64,000 bases of DNA from JBILXY01 sp044378055 (GTDB lineage: Bacteria; Patescibacteriota; JACMRA01), in NCBI GenBank assembly GCA_044378055.1, contig JBILXY010000006.1, positions 3,980 to 67,979 of the forward strand. Direction: 5' to 3'. The notes under the pieces were generated by a model, which was not told the DNA's origin, ran no database searches, and saw only the letters and a list, made by a program, of their open reading frames with translations. Shown here one piece after another: positions 15,331-23,550 of this stretch. Position numbers and translations under genes: made by a program. Positions within the stretch are counted from its first letter, which is position 1. Each line of letters begins with the position of its first letter.

Positions 15331-16524
15331 CTACCCCCTAACCTTCTGTATAATCTCCAAACCTTCTGGATTTTGCTCTACCCATTCTTTAATTGGGGCG
15401 AACCATTCGGCTAAAGTTTCAGCTACACCGGTTTTTAGATCTAGGGGGTGAAGTTGACCGTTGAAGAAATCTATTTGAATTTGATTGTAATCTGTGTAGG
15501 TTTTATTACCACCGAACTTTTCTGGGCGGTTTATTTGAACAACTTTTCCAGCAGGGAAGATTAGGTTTTCACACCAGTTTAAAAGCGGATTGGTTCTAAT
15601 TTTTTCCTCTTTTTCCTCGTCTGAATCGGTTTCTTCAATCATTGGGCAATAGGCTTTTCTTAATTTTCTGGTAATTTCTTCGGCTGAATCGTGTTCGAAA
15701 ATTGCTGAATCAGGGCGGGATTTAGACATTTTAGAAACTGCCTCTTGAGTGCTTCCGGTGTTAGCAGTTTGTGGAGGCAACATTCCTAGTAAAAGTTTCG
15801 TAAACATGGTGATTGGTTTTACAGTAGTTTCGCCAATTTTTAGCTGAAATTCAGGACCAAGTTTTTCGGCCATATCACGGCAAGAAACATAAATTTTACG
15901 CTGATCTAGCCCCGATTGAACCAGGTGGGTTTGATGCCAAAATACATCTGCTGCTTGCATTCCTGGGTAGCGGGTTAATTTGTAATCACTTTCATCACCT
16001 GCTTCTTTACCGGCAATAGATAGGGAGCGTAACACTCGGTTTACCGATAAATGTTCTTCAGCTTCAAATTCAAAATCCCAGAAGCTTAAATCGTTTTCAT
16101 TTTTTCTGAAATATTCATCTTTAGCGTATAAAACCTGTAAATCTGCACCATTTCCACCGCAGATATCAACAGCTTTTCTTATAACTGGTTCAAAGTAAAT
16201 ATGGGCAACTTTGTTAATTGTGCTCATTTTACCGTCCAGTTTTTTGTTAATTTTGGTGTGATAATCGGCCAGCCAAACCATGCACTGCACCCCAGCTTGT
16301 TGCAATTTAGCCACTTTTAACATTTGGTAGGTGTTGTTTCCAAAATGCAATATTCCAGAAATTTCATAACCAATATAATGTTTAATTGGCTGTCCAGACT
16401 TGTTAGCTTCTTCCACAAGCACAGAAACTTCCTTTTCCAATTCTTCAATTTTAGAAGGCAAAACCTCCACAGTATTGAACAAAATGGCATCCATCAATTT
16501 ATTTGTTTCGTATTGAAATGACAT
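15331..16524 (-). CDS. tyrS: tyrosyl-tRNA synthetase, archaeal/eukaryotic type
   Basis: The 397-residue protein is a class I synthetase. The HIGH-like motif lies in YIGYEISGILHFGNN, AMP-site residues in WLADYHTKINKKLDG, GLDQRKIYVSCRDMAEKLG follows, and KMSKSRPDSAIF is the KMSKS loop. The C-terminal NGQLHPLDLKTGVAETLAE and KFGGNKTYTDYNQ segments match archaeal/eukaryotic TyrRS and not the bacterial TyrS with its S4-like C-terminal domain. It charges tRNA-Tyr in the cytoplasm. It is convergent with ftsZ. The gene probably came by old transfer, as reported for several CPR synthetases. Confidence 0.88.
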   Translation of the reverse strand: MSFQYETNKLMDAILFNTVEVLPSKIEELEKEVSVLVEEANKSGQPIKHYIGYEISGILHFGNNTYQMLKVAKLQQAGVQCMVWLADYHTKINKKLDGKMSTINKVAHIYFEPVIRKAVDICGGNGADLQVLYAKDEYFRKNENDLSFWDFEFEAEEHLSVNRVLRSLSIAGKEAGDESDYKLTRYPGMQAADVFWHQTHLVQSGLDQRKIYVSCRDMAEKLGPEFQLKIGETTVKPITMFTKLLLGMLPPQTANTGSTQEAVSKMSKSRPDSAIFEHDSAEEITRKLRKAYCPMIEETDSDEEKEEKIRTNPLLNWCENLIFPAGKVVQINRPEKFGGNKTYTDYNQIQIDFFNGQLHPLDLKTGVAETLAEWFAPIKEWVEQNPEGLEIIQKVRG

Positions 16525-16560
16525 ACCATAACTAACCCTAGTTTAGAAAAATTTGGCAAG

Positions 16561-16590
16561 AAAAAAGCCCCTAGCAAAACTAGAATGGCT
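16561..16590 (-). terminator. terminator of the orphan gene 16598-17122
   Basis: On the reverse strand AGCCATTCTAG-TTTTG-CTAGGGGCT is followed by TTTTTT. The T-tract runs directly into CTTGCCA, a possible -35 box for tyrS. Confidence 0.65.
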
Positions 16591-16597
16591 GTGGAAT

Positions 16598-17122
16598 TCA
16601 AACTGTAACAATCACTTGCTTGCACCAAAAACTTGAAAATGAGAAAGCAACTTCAATTATAATCTCAGCACCCTCTGGTTTATTTGAATAAACATATTCC
16701 GTTTTGGAATTGTCTGTAAGTAACGATATTGTCACATTTTCCAAATATTTAAAGGTAGTGACAATAATATTTACTTCATCCTCCTCACTGCTGGTTGATA
16801 TACAGCCAGATAGAAGTGGCATACCTTCTTCATCAAGCTTAATCAATATAATCTTCTGGGTTCCAAAAAAAATGTAGTAAGTTAAAACCCTGCTATAATC
16901 ATAACATTCATCGTGATCAGGAAAATTTTTTATTGAATTATCCTGCAAAAATGCTATTTGCCAGCTTGTTTCATTATCAAAAAATTCTAGATTAAGTAAA
17001 CCAAATTTATTTATAATTGCCTCAATGTAGTCTGAAAAAGAGCTGTTTGGCTCACTTGTTCTTATCCTGAAGAAAATTTCTATCATCATCAATCTGATGA
17101 AAATTGTAGGTACAACAGACAT
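16598..17122 (-). CDS. orphan protein, function unknown
   Basis: I do not recognise this 174-residue protein. It has no signal peptide or clear transmembrane helix, and it is moderately rich in acidic residues and aromatic beta-strand-like segments. I place the start at the ATG at 17122 because a strong Shine-Dalgarno sequence (GGAGG, 5 bases upstream) precedes it; a TTG four codons earlier would lie inside that site. It stops with TGA, rare here. It lies downstream of another orphan gene and has its own terminator. The Shine-Dalgarno use differs from the core genes of the window. Confidence 0.65.
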   Translation of the reverse strand: MSVVPTIFIRLMMIEIFFRIRTSEPNSSFSDYIEAIINKFGLLNLEFFDNETSWQIAFLQDNSIKNFPDHDECYDYSRVLTYYIFFGTQKIILIKLDEEGMPLLSGCISTSSEEDEVNIIVTTFKYLENVTISLLTDNSKTEYVYSNKPEGAEIIIEVAFSFSSFWCKQVIVTV

Positions 17123-17198
17123 TCCTTCCTCCAAAATTTACTCTATCTAATTACTAAAACTTAAAATGGTGGTTTTTAGTCAAGAAAAAAATGGGCAA

Positions 17199-17227
17199 GA
17201 AAAAAGCCCCAAGCATAACAGGGGGCC
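17199..17227 (-). terminator. terminator of the orphan gene 17233-17676
   Basis: On the reverse strand GCCCC and GGGGC arms around an 11-base loop are followed by TTTTTT. The stem begins within 10 bases of the stop codon. Confidence 0.65.
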
Positions 17228-17232
17228 CTTGT

Positions 17233-17676
17233 TTATTTAAAAGCTACTTCGATGCCATTTTCTACATCGGAAAGATTAAATTTAAACTGCCAAGCTTCAA
17301 ACTCGTGATTTAAAGCCAAAGGTGGCTTGTATTCAAACGGAAGCTTATTACATTCAGCCAAATGCTCATGAGGTCTAAAACCAATATTCACCATTTCATT
17401 AAAATGTGAAATAGAGTATATTTTTCCATCAAAAGTGCTGATGTAAACTATACCAATGAATTTATCCCCATTAAAAATAATTAGCATAACTGAGTTTGTT
17501 TCGCTCAAACCATAAGTAATTTTTTCAAGTTCGTTTTTTTGATTCACAAGCGAAATGGTATAACCAAGCATTGGATCATTGTAATATACATCTTGAAATA
17601 AAATTCCCGCTTCGTAAAAACTTCTATCTTGCAAATTATTAGCAAAATCAGACATTGTTCCAGATAATTCTAGCAT
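17233..17676 (-). CDS. orphan protein, function unknown
   Basis: The 147-residue protein has no recognised domain, signal or membrane segment. It is likely soluble and beta-rich (YGLSETNSVMLIIFNGDKFI). The ATG at 17676 is preceded by GAGGAG, a Shine-Dalgarno sequence. It has its own terminator directly downstream and lies next to the orphan 16598-17122, which has the same layout. No paralogue is obvious in the window. Confidence 0.6.
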   Translation of the reverse strand: MLELSGTMSDFANNLQDRSFYEAGILFQDVYYNDPMLGYTISLVNQKNELEKITYGLSETNSVMLIIFNGDKFIGIVYISTFDGKIYSISHFNEMVNIGFRPHEHLAECNKLPFEYKPPLALNHEFEAWQFKFNLSDVENGIEVAFK

Positions 17677-17755
17677 ATTCTCCTCAATCTATTCTTGAAT
17701 ATTTAATTAATTAAAATTATTATCTTTAAGTCAATAATAGAATTTCCTTATCCCA

Positions 17756-17783
17756 TTGACAAAATTGCCTGGAAAGCTAATTT
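17756..17783 (+). promoter_or_regulatory. promoter of gene 17794-18555
   Basis: TTGACA (17756-17761), a 16-base spacer and TAATTT (17778-17783). The ATG begins 10 bases after the -10 box, so the leader would be only a few bases. Confidence 0.5.
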
Positions 17784-17793
17784 TTTAGTAATT

Positions 17794-18555
17794 ATGGGAG
17801 TATCTACTGACAAAACATCTGAAAATGAAGGTCTAGACTTTCAACAGGCGGTGCAAGCCTCGAACTCTTCCTTTGATGAGTTTCTTAAAAACCAAGAATC
17901 TTCATTGCAGCAACGCTTACAGCCAGAAGTTCACAAACCTAGTAGCCAGTTGTGGCTCTTAGTAAGTATTTTACTAATTAGTATTATTGGTTTAGGCGTA
18001 TTTACTTTGTACCAAAAGCAGGTTACAGATAGGCAGATTGCCCAGTTAAAAAACCAAAGTGTGGCTGGCGTTCAAGAAAATAGTGGAAATATAATTATTG
18101 GTGCAGATGGCTTTAGCTTGCTTTTAAAAAGTAACCCTCCAAGTGCGTTTAAACTGGATAGAAGAAGCGTTCCTTTTGAATTTATACCAAATAAAATAGC
18201 CTCCGGAACCAGGTTTGTGGCCAGAATTAACAGAGACGGTCAAGAATTGGTAACTGGGATTGAAGTAATTGTGGCTGAATATGATAATAAGCTGACCATT
18301 GAAGATTATAATACAGCAGTTAGTAAAAACTTAGGACCAGATTGGGTTCAGAAAGGAAGCTTAACAAACCTGCCAAAAGAGCTTAAAGCCACAAAATATA
18401 CTAATTCTAAATTACCAAGCAACGAAGTTTACACAACTTTAACAGCAGATAATTACTATTTAATTAAAGTATATAACCAAACCAGTAAATATCCAGATTT
18501 ATCAGAATTAAGCCGTTTTACGGATGGTATTTTAGATACGATTTATTTGAATTAA
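17794..18555 (+). CDS. single-pass membrane protein, function unknown
   Basis: The 253-residue protein has a polar N-terminal tail of about 50 residues and one transmembrane helix (LWLLVSILLISIIGLGVFTL, about residues 52-71). A domain of about 170 residues, probably outside the membrane, follows. It contains GFSLLLKSNPPSAFKLD, VIVAEYDNKLTIEDYN and a terminal SRFTDGILDTIYLN helix. This recalls small PsbP/lipoprotein-like folds but I cannot assign a family. It stands alone, followed by tRNA-Asn on the same strand. Confidence 0.65.
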   Translation: MGVSTDKTSENEGLDFQQAVQASNSSFDEFLKNQESSLQQRLQPEVHKPSSQLWLLVSILLISIIGLGVFTLYQKQVTDRQIAQLKNQSVAGVQENSGNIIIGADGFSLLLKSNPPSAFKLDRRSVPFEFIPNKIASGTRFVARINRDGQELVTGIEVIVAEYDNKLTIEDYNTAVSKNLGPDWVQKGSLTNLPKELKATKYTNSKLPSNEVYTTLTADNYYLIKVYNQTSKYPDLSELSRFTDGILDTIYLN

Positions 18556-18627
18556 ACTTCCAAAGTAAAGCACTTTTCAAGAATAAACTTGACTAAAACG
18601 CTGATTCTTTCTAAGAATAATAAGTAT

Positions 18628-18703
18628 TCCGAAGTAGCTCAGTTGGTAGAGCGAGTGACTGTTAATCACCAGGTCACAGGTTCGAGTCCTGTCTTCGGAG
18701 CCA
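18628..18703 (+). tRNA. tRNA-Asn (GTT)
   Basis: A complete cloverleaf is visible: acceptor TCCGAAG/CTTCGGA, D-loop AGCTCAGTTGGTAGAGC, anticodon loop CTGTTAA with anticodon GTT, T-arm ACAGGTTCGAGTCCTGT, discriminator G and encoded CCA. A terminator follows. Confidence 0.95.
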
Positions 18704-18712
18704 AAACATTTT

Positions 18713-18740
18713 AACCCCCAAAAGGGGTTGTTTTTGTTTC
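18713..18740 (+). terminator. tRNA-Asn terminator
   Basis: AACCCC-CAAAA-GGGGTT hairpin followed by a T-rich run, 10 bases after the tRNA. Confidence 0.75.
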
Positions 18741-18769
18741 TTGGGGGAATATTTAAGCCCAATTAGAAA

Positions 18770-18788
18770 GGCGATGACAAGCATCGCC
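18770..18788. repeat. REP-like hairpin without GTAG head
   Basis: GGCGATG-ACAAG-CATCGCC is a perfect stem like those of the GTAG elements, but the preceding bases are TAGAAA. It lies between tRNA-Asn and the convergent peroxiredoxin gene. Confidence 0.45.
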
Positions 18789-18811
18789 CGTTCGTATAAT
18801 ACTTGAGTATA

Positions 18812-19366
18812 TTAAATGATGGATTTTAAGTATTCTAGCATTGTTTCTGCGTCAGAGACTTCGAATGGATCTGTTGGGCAGTCATCGGAAAAACCTGGCT
18901 CGATGAACATTTTTGTGATTTTTCCATCTTCAACAAGCATGGAATATCTCCAAGATCTGTCGCCAAAACCTAGGTCGTTCTTTTTAACAAGCATTCCCAT
19001 TCCTCTTGTGAAATCTGCGTTTCCGTCTGGAAGTAAGAATACATTGTTTACATCTTGTGCCTTACCCCATTGAAACATTACGAAAGCATCGTTAACACTT
19101 AAGCAAACAACTTCATCAACCCCTAGATCTTTAAAAGCTTGGTAGTTATTTTCATAACCTGGAAGATGTGTGGAAGAACATGTTGGTGTAAAAGCCCCTG
19201 GAAGAGAGAATAATACAATTTTCTTTCCTGCAAAAACATCGTTAGTAGATAAATCTTTCCAACTAAATTTGTTTGGACCTTCAGCGTTTTCATCGCGTAC
19301 ACGGGTTTTAAAAGTTACTTGAGGTACATTTTGACCTTCAATATTTTTGTGATCTGAACTGGACAT
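18812..19366 (-). CDS. peroxiredoxin, Prx5 type
   Basis: The 184-residue thioredoxin-fold protein carries the Prx5 active site PGAFTPTCSSTHLPGYE with the peroxidatic Cys. It also has CLSVNDAFVMFQWGK, LPDGNADFTRGMGM and the C-terminal DDCPTDPFEVSDAETMLEYL seen in Prx5 proteins of bacteria that carry a fused or separate glutaredoxin. It reduces hydrogen peroxide and alkyl hydroperoxides in the cytoplasm using thiol reductants. No glutaredoxin domain is attached. It stands alone on the reverse strand. Confidence 0.9.
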   Translation of the reverse strand: MSSSDHKNIEGQNVPQVTFKTRVRDENAEGPNKFSWKDLSTNDVFAGKKIVLFSLPGAFTPTCSSTHLPGYENNYQAFKDLGVDEVVCLSVNDAFVMFQWGKAQDVNNVFLLPDGNADFTRGMGMLVKKNDLGFGDRSWRYSMLVEDGKITKMFIEPGFSDDCPTDPFEVSDAETMLEYLKSII

Positions 19367-19595
19367 ATATTTTAAATTTTAAGTTTTTGGCGTTTTATTG
19401 CCTAATTAAGTTAGTTTTTGAAGCTGGTTTTTGTCAAAAAAATAAATCCCCAAGCCTAAACTTCCTGGATTAATTAAATCGGAGTGTTACAGGCTGGAAA
19501 ACCATTAAGCAAAAAATTACTCCCTATTTCTAGGGAGAGTGACAATCGTCAAAGTTGTATTAATTTTGAATTCTATCTTTACTTTTGTCAAAATT

Positions 19596-20681
19596 TTACC
19601 CTACTAAATTTTTAAGTTGAAAATTACTGTAAGCCCATGATCCTATTACAATTAGTATAATAGAGGATATTGTAAGAACCGAAAGCTCTGGAATTATATC
19701 TGTGAAACCTTTATTATATTGCAAAACTTTTCTGAAGGCTTCGGCTGCGTAGGTGCTTGGAATTAACTGGGTTAAGGTCACATTTCCAAATAATTTTACA
19801 ACCGGAAAAGCCAGGAAAGCACCTGATAGAAAACCTAAGATTATAGAAACAAGTGAACCTATGTTGGCTGCCAAATTGTCGTTTTTAAAACTTGAGGCAA
19901 TCACCAAACCCATTCCAACTGTAAATAAATTTGTGGGGATGGATATAAGTAAGGCTAAAAGTATAGCACTGGGTGTGGTGGAATATCCAAAAATTAGAAC
20001 GGTTATAATTAATATAATGGTTTGAATGAAGGCGATTATAGACTGACTAAGTAAATGACCAAGAATAATCTGCCAGGCTTTAATTTTAGAGGTAAAATAC
20101 CTAAAAGTACTTTTGTTTCTAACTTCGCTGGTTACCATATAAATTACCTGGGGAAGCAAGTTTAAAATGCCATAAACAATTAAACCTGGCACTAAATAAG
20201 TAAACACTGTGGTTTCATTGCTTGCGGTGGAAGTGGAGATTATTTCAAGCCTTGGTTGGGTTTGGGTAAAGAAAGAGTTTGTAAATTGGGTAATTATGCC
20301 AACTGAAACATTTCCTTTTGTACTAAAAGTATCGGTGTACATTTTAACTTTATTATCTGGAACAAATTCAATGATTAAATCTAAAGACTTAGCCTGAACC
20401 TTGCTTTTACCTTCTTCTATCGAGTTAATTTCTGAGACATTAAAATATTTTACTTGTTTCTTATTTTCTAAATTTGAAAGTTCTTTTACAAAACTTGTTT
20501 GATAACTGGAATCAGACTTTATATAGCCAAGGTTAAAGCTTACATCGTCGTTACTTCTGTTAAATACAAAAGCAAAAATGCCAATAAATGCCACTGGTAA
20601 AATAAAGACAATAGACCAGCTTTTTAAATCTCTGTAAACTGTGAGCAGGTTTTTGATGGCGATGCTGATAATTTTTTGCAT
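19596..20681 (-). CDS. ABC-2 type transporter permease
   Basis: The 361-residue protein has one N-terminal transmembrane helix (WSIVFILPVAFIGIFAFVFN), a large extracytoplasmic domain of about 130 residues, and five further helices in the second half. This is the ABC-2 (YhgE/Pip-like, NatB-like) layout of exporters for drugs, lipids or glycans. It begins one base after the stop of the ATPase gene 20683-21621, so the two make one exporter. The substrate is unknown. Confidence 0.85.
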   Translation of the reverse strand: MQKIISIAIKNLLTVYRDLKSWSIVFILPVAFIGIFAFVFNRSNDDVSFNLGYIKSDSSYQTSFVKELSNLENKKQVKYFNVSEINSIEEGKSKVQAKSLDLIIEFVPDNKVKMYTDTFSTKGNVSVGIITQFTNSFFTQTQPRLEIISTSTASNETTVFTYLVPGLIVYGILNLLPQVIYMVTSEVRNKSTFRYFTSKIKAWQIILGHLLSQSIIAFIQTIILIITVLIFGYSTTPSAILLALLISIPTNLFTVGMGLVIASSFKNDNLAANIGSLVSIILGFLSGAFLAFPVVKLFGNVTLTQLIPSTYAAEAFRKVLQYNKGFTDIIPELSVLTISSIILIVIGSWAYSNFQLKNLVG

Positions 20682-20682
20682 A

Positions 20683-21621
20683 TTATTCTCTTATTTCTTT
20701 ACCTGTTAAAATTAGAAAAATATCTTCCAAGGAAGGCTGTCTTAGTTCCATTTGATTAGTATGAATGTCTAAACTTTTAAGCTGGGGAATAAGCTTTTCA
20801 AAAATTTCCACAGTGTCATCAGCTAGAACTGAAAAACCTTTGTTAGAAAATTTCACCTCTGGAAATGTGGTGGTTAGGGCAATAATTTTTTCCGAATTTA
20901 GATTGTCTGATTGAACTTGCAACAAAGTTCCTGTTCCGTATTTAACTTTTAACTCCGAGACACTGCCTTCAGCAATAACTTTGCCCTCATCAATAATAAC
21001 CACATAATCACAAAGCTTTTCGGCCTCTTCTAAATAATGATCAGTAAGAACAACAGCTTTATTTTGCTTTTTAAGTTGATAAATAAAATCCCACAAAAAC
21101 CTTCTAGATTGTGGATCAATACCAGGAGAAGGCTCGTCTAAAAATACCAGACTTGGATTGTGAATTATGGAAATTGCTAAATTTAAACGCCTTTTATATC
21201 CACCAGACAAATTTTCAGCCAAAGTATTTATTTCTTTTTCTAAATTCAAACCGTTAACCAAATTTTGTATTTGCAAATCTGTGTCTTGCTTGCTCATTCC
21301 CTGAATTTGTGCCGTAAACCGCAGGTTTTCCATTACATTAAGCTTATCCCATAAAATTATTTCCTGAGGCATAACCCCAATTTTAGAACGCAAACTATCT
21401 GGAATTTGCTGATATTTTTGATCATCAATTTGGATATTACCGCTGCCTGCATCAATTTGCCCCGAAAGTATTTTGATAGTGGTGGATTTACCAGCCCCGT
21501 TTGGCCCAAGCAAGCCAAGTATTTGCCCTGGAATAATTTTAAGACTAACATCTTTAACTGCCAGTTTCGAGCCAAATTTTTTCATTAAGTTGGTGGCAAT
21601 TATTTGCATAACAAAAAACAA
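20683..21621 (-). CDS. ABC transporter ATP-binding protein
   Basis: The 312-residue ATPase has Walker A GPNGAGKSTTIK, the Q-loop VMPQEIILWDKLNVMENL, the signature LSGGYKRRLNLA, Walker B LVFLDEPSPGID and the switch His in VVLTDHYLEEAEKL. A C-terminal domain of about 90 residues ends PSLEDIFLILTGKE, typical of DrrA/NatA-type exporters. It powers the permease encoded directly downstream. The first in-frame Met is at 21621; a Met five codons later (MQIIATNL) is an equally good start. Confidence 0.9.
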   Translation of the reverse strand: MFFVMQIIATNLMKKFGSKLAVKDVSLKIIPGQILGLLGPNGAGKSTTIKILSGQIDAGSGNIQIDDQKYQQIPDSLRSKIGVMPQEIILWDKLNVMENLRFTAQIQGMSKQDTDLQIQNLVNGLNLEKEINTLAENLSGGYKRRLNLAISIIHNPSLVFLDEPSPGIDPQSRRFLWDFIYQLKKQNKAVVLTDHYLEEAEKLCDYVVIIDEGKVIAEGSVSELKVKYGTGTLLQVQSDNLNSEKIIALTTTFPEVKFSNKGFSVLADDTVEIFEKLIPQLKSLDIHTNQMELRQPSLEDIFLILTGKEIRE

Positions 21622-21659
21622 GATAAATCTTAATCGGATTGTAAAGTTTTAATTTGCTT

Positions 21660-22877
21660 TTAAGAATCTTTAACCTCATTTAACATTTGTAATTCTTCGT
21701 TGGTTGGAATTATATAGACTTTTACAGAGGATATTTCCGAAGATATTTTAACACTTTTATTTGGCTCGTCCGAATTTATGTTTAAATTTTTATCTAGAAA
21801 AAGACCTAAATATGCAAATTTATCACAAATTTTCTGCCTTACTAAATGGGAACCTTCCCCTACTGCCCCAGTAAAAATTATTGCTTCGACACCATTTAAC
21901 ACAGAGATAAACGATCCCAATTTTTCCACAATTCTTTCAACCAAATAATCTACTGCAAGTTTGGCTGAGGGGTTGGTAGAGTAATCTTTCACCAAATTTA
22001 CCATATTGCCAGTATAATTCGAAATTCCTAAAAGCCCAGATTTTTTGTTTAAAATTGTACCTAGCTCTTCCCACTCTAAATTTTCTTTTTCTCTATAATA
22101 ATTCAAGGCATTTAAGTTTACTTCCCCAGACCTGGTTGCCATTGGTAAACCTTCGTTAGGGCTAAAACCCATACTTGTTTGATAACTTTTCCCATTTTCA
22201 ATTGCGCATAAACTTGAGCCACTTCCAATATGCAATGTAACTATCTTTCCAGTCTGTTTAATTTTAATTTGAGGATTGGTTATTTCGTTTGAATTGGAGT
22301 ATTTTAGTTGATAGTAAAGGGAAGAAACATATTTGTGGGAAAGCCCATGGAAGCCAAATCTTTTTATTCCATACTTCGTATAAGCTTGTATTGGCAGGGC
22401 GTAAATTTGATTAATTTCTGGCAGAGTTTGATGAAAAGCTGTGTCGAAAACTGCGATTTGTTTAATTTCAGGATACTCTTTTTGGATAAGTTTAACCAAA
22501 GCAATTGCAGGCGGATTATGCAGCGGGGCAATAGTATTTAATTCTTCCAACTTGGAGATGTTTTCAGGATTCAAAATTGTTGGAGTGAAAAAATGATTTC
22601 CACCATGCACAATACGATGAATTATTGTGATTGTTTGTGGATTATCGACTAAACATTGCTTTTTTATAAATTCCAGAATAAATATAGGCCCGTTGGCATA
22701 ATCAATGTTGGTTATAATGGACGATTGATATGCATCACCAATTTGATAAGAAAATTTATACTCTTCAGGCGAATAGTTGGTTAATTTTCCAGAAATAATT
22801 GGATTAAGCGAGTCTTCGGAATAAAGACAAAATTTTAAGGAAGAAGAACCTTTATTTAGGGCAAGATAGTGGGGCAT
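21660..22877 (-). CDS. ackA: acetate kinase
   Basis: The enzyme converts acetyl phosphate and ADP to acetate and ATP. Motifs: NKGSSSLKFCLY (phosphate loop), IHRIVHGG with the active-site Arg/His, APLHNPPAI, VFDTAFHQTLPE, KRFGFHGLSHKYV, the TSMGFSPNEGLPMATRSG segment, and FTGAVGEGS where most family members have FTGGIGEN. I place the start at 22877 (MPHYLALN) because the family begins here; the open frame extends 27 codons further. At 405 residues the length is normal. It works with the phosphoketolase gene xfp 0.7 kb upstream, forming the ATP-yielding end of the phosphoketolase pathway. Confidence 0.92.
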   Translation of the reverse strand: MPHYLALNKGSSSLKFCLYSEDSLNPIISGKLTNYSPEEYKFSYQIGDAYQSSIITNIDYANGPIFILEFIKKQCLVDNPQTITIIHRIVHGGNHFFTPTILNPENISKLEELNTIAPLHNPPAIALVKLIQKEYPEIKQIAVFDTAFHQTLPEINQIYALPIQAYTKYGIKRFGFHGLSHKYVSSLYYQLKYSNSNEITNPQIKIKQTGKIVTLHIGSGSSLCAIENGKSYQTSMGFSPNEGLPMATRSGEVNLNALNYYREKENLEWEELGTILNKKSGLLGISNYTGNMVNLVKDYSTNPSAKLAVDYLVERIVEKLGSFISVLNGVEAIIFTGAVGEGSHLVRQKICDKFAYLGLFLDKNLNINSDEPNKSVKISSEISSVKVYIIPTNEELQMLNEVKDS

Positions 22878-22982
22878 ATGTTTTGGTTGTTTTTGAGAAT
22901 TGCGAAACTTTAAGATTTTTGAATCTAATTTTTTAGATTTATACCTAACCCTTAGCAATCAACAATTTTTAGGCAAGAAAAA

Positions 22983-23012
22983 AGGACCTGCGACAAGTTC
23001 AACAGGCCTTTT
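22983..23012 (-). terminator. terminator of lipoprotein gene
   Basis: On the reverse strand AGGCCTG and CAGGTCCT arms are followed by TTTTTT, which runs into CTTGCC. An opposite T-run makes it possibly bidirectional. Confidence 0.55.
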
Positions 23013-23036
23013 TATGTTTGATTCTATATAAGAAAT

Positions 23037-23468
23037 TTATATTGCTGTGGAGTCGAGAGTTAAACTTCCATCTTTGTTCAATACATAAGTAAACACCGCA
23101 CTATTTCCATTTGGAAACTCAACATATACCATGATAAATTTGGTCTTGGCTGGCCAGTTCACTGAAACTTTGTATGGTTCACCGCCTGCTCGGTTCTCAA
23201 AGCTTTTATTTTCAGCAAGAGGGGTATCAAGCTTAGGTTGAAAGTTTTCCAGCCAAATTTTTGTTGCTGCTCCTAGGTCATTTTCAAAACTGTTGAAGTC
23301 CAATTGCACGACAAGCTTTGGTGCATTAGATCGTTCAACAATTTCGACTTGTGGCGAAGCTTGCGACGTAACTTTACCTCCACACGCTGTAAACAAAGAA
23401 GAAAGCACAAGGACTAAGCAAAGAATAAGAGTTCTGTTACTTAAAAAACGGTTTTGATTCGAAATCAC
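23037..23468 (-). CDS. lipoprotein, function unknown
   Basis: The 143-residue protein has an N-terminal signal sequence (TLILCLVLVLSSLFTACGG) with a lipobox-like Cys, so it is probably lipid-anchored on the outer face of the membrane. The mature part of about 110 residues has beta-rich segments (KLVVQLDFNSFEN, FIMVYVEFPNGNSAVFTYV). The GTG start at 23468 is preceded by GGAG at 7 bases, a Shine-Dalgarno sequence that the neighbouring metabolic genes lack. It sits between xfp and ackA with its own terminator, so it interrupts what would otherwise be a metabolic pair. Confidence 0.7.
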   Translation of the reverse strand: MISNQNRFLSNRTLILCLVLVLSSLFTACGGKVTSQASPQVEIVERSNAPKLVVQLDFNSFENDLGAATKIWLENFQPKLDTPLAENKSFENRAGGEPYKVSVNWPAKTKFIMVYVEFPNGNSAVFTYVLNKDGSLTLDSTAI

Positions 23469-23550
23469 TGTAATTCTCCAAGAATGTTAGGTAAATTGTA
23501 GCACAAAACTACCTTGTTATAAAAGCACACAATTTAAATTTACGCAAGCC

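Noticed and set aside
18577..18762. Reverse-strand open frame reading FGSEDRTRTCDLVINSHSLY
   Set aside because: It is the antisense of tRNA-Asn. This kind of peptide is a well-known false gene call over tRNAs.
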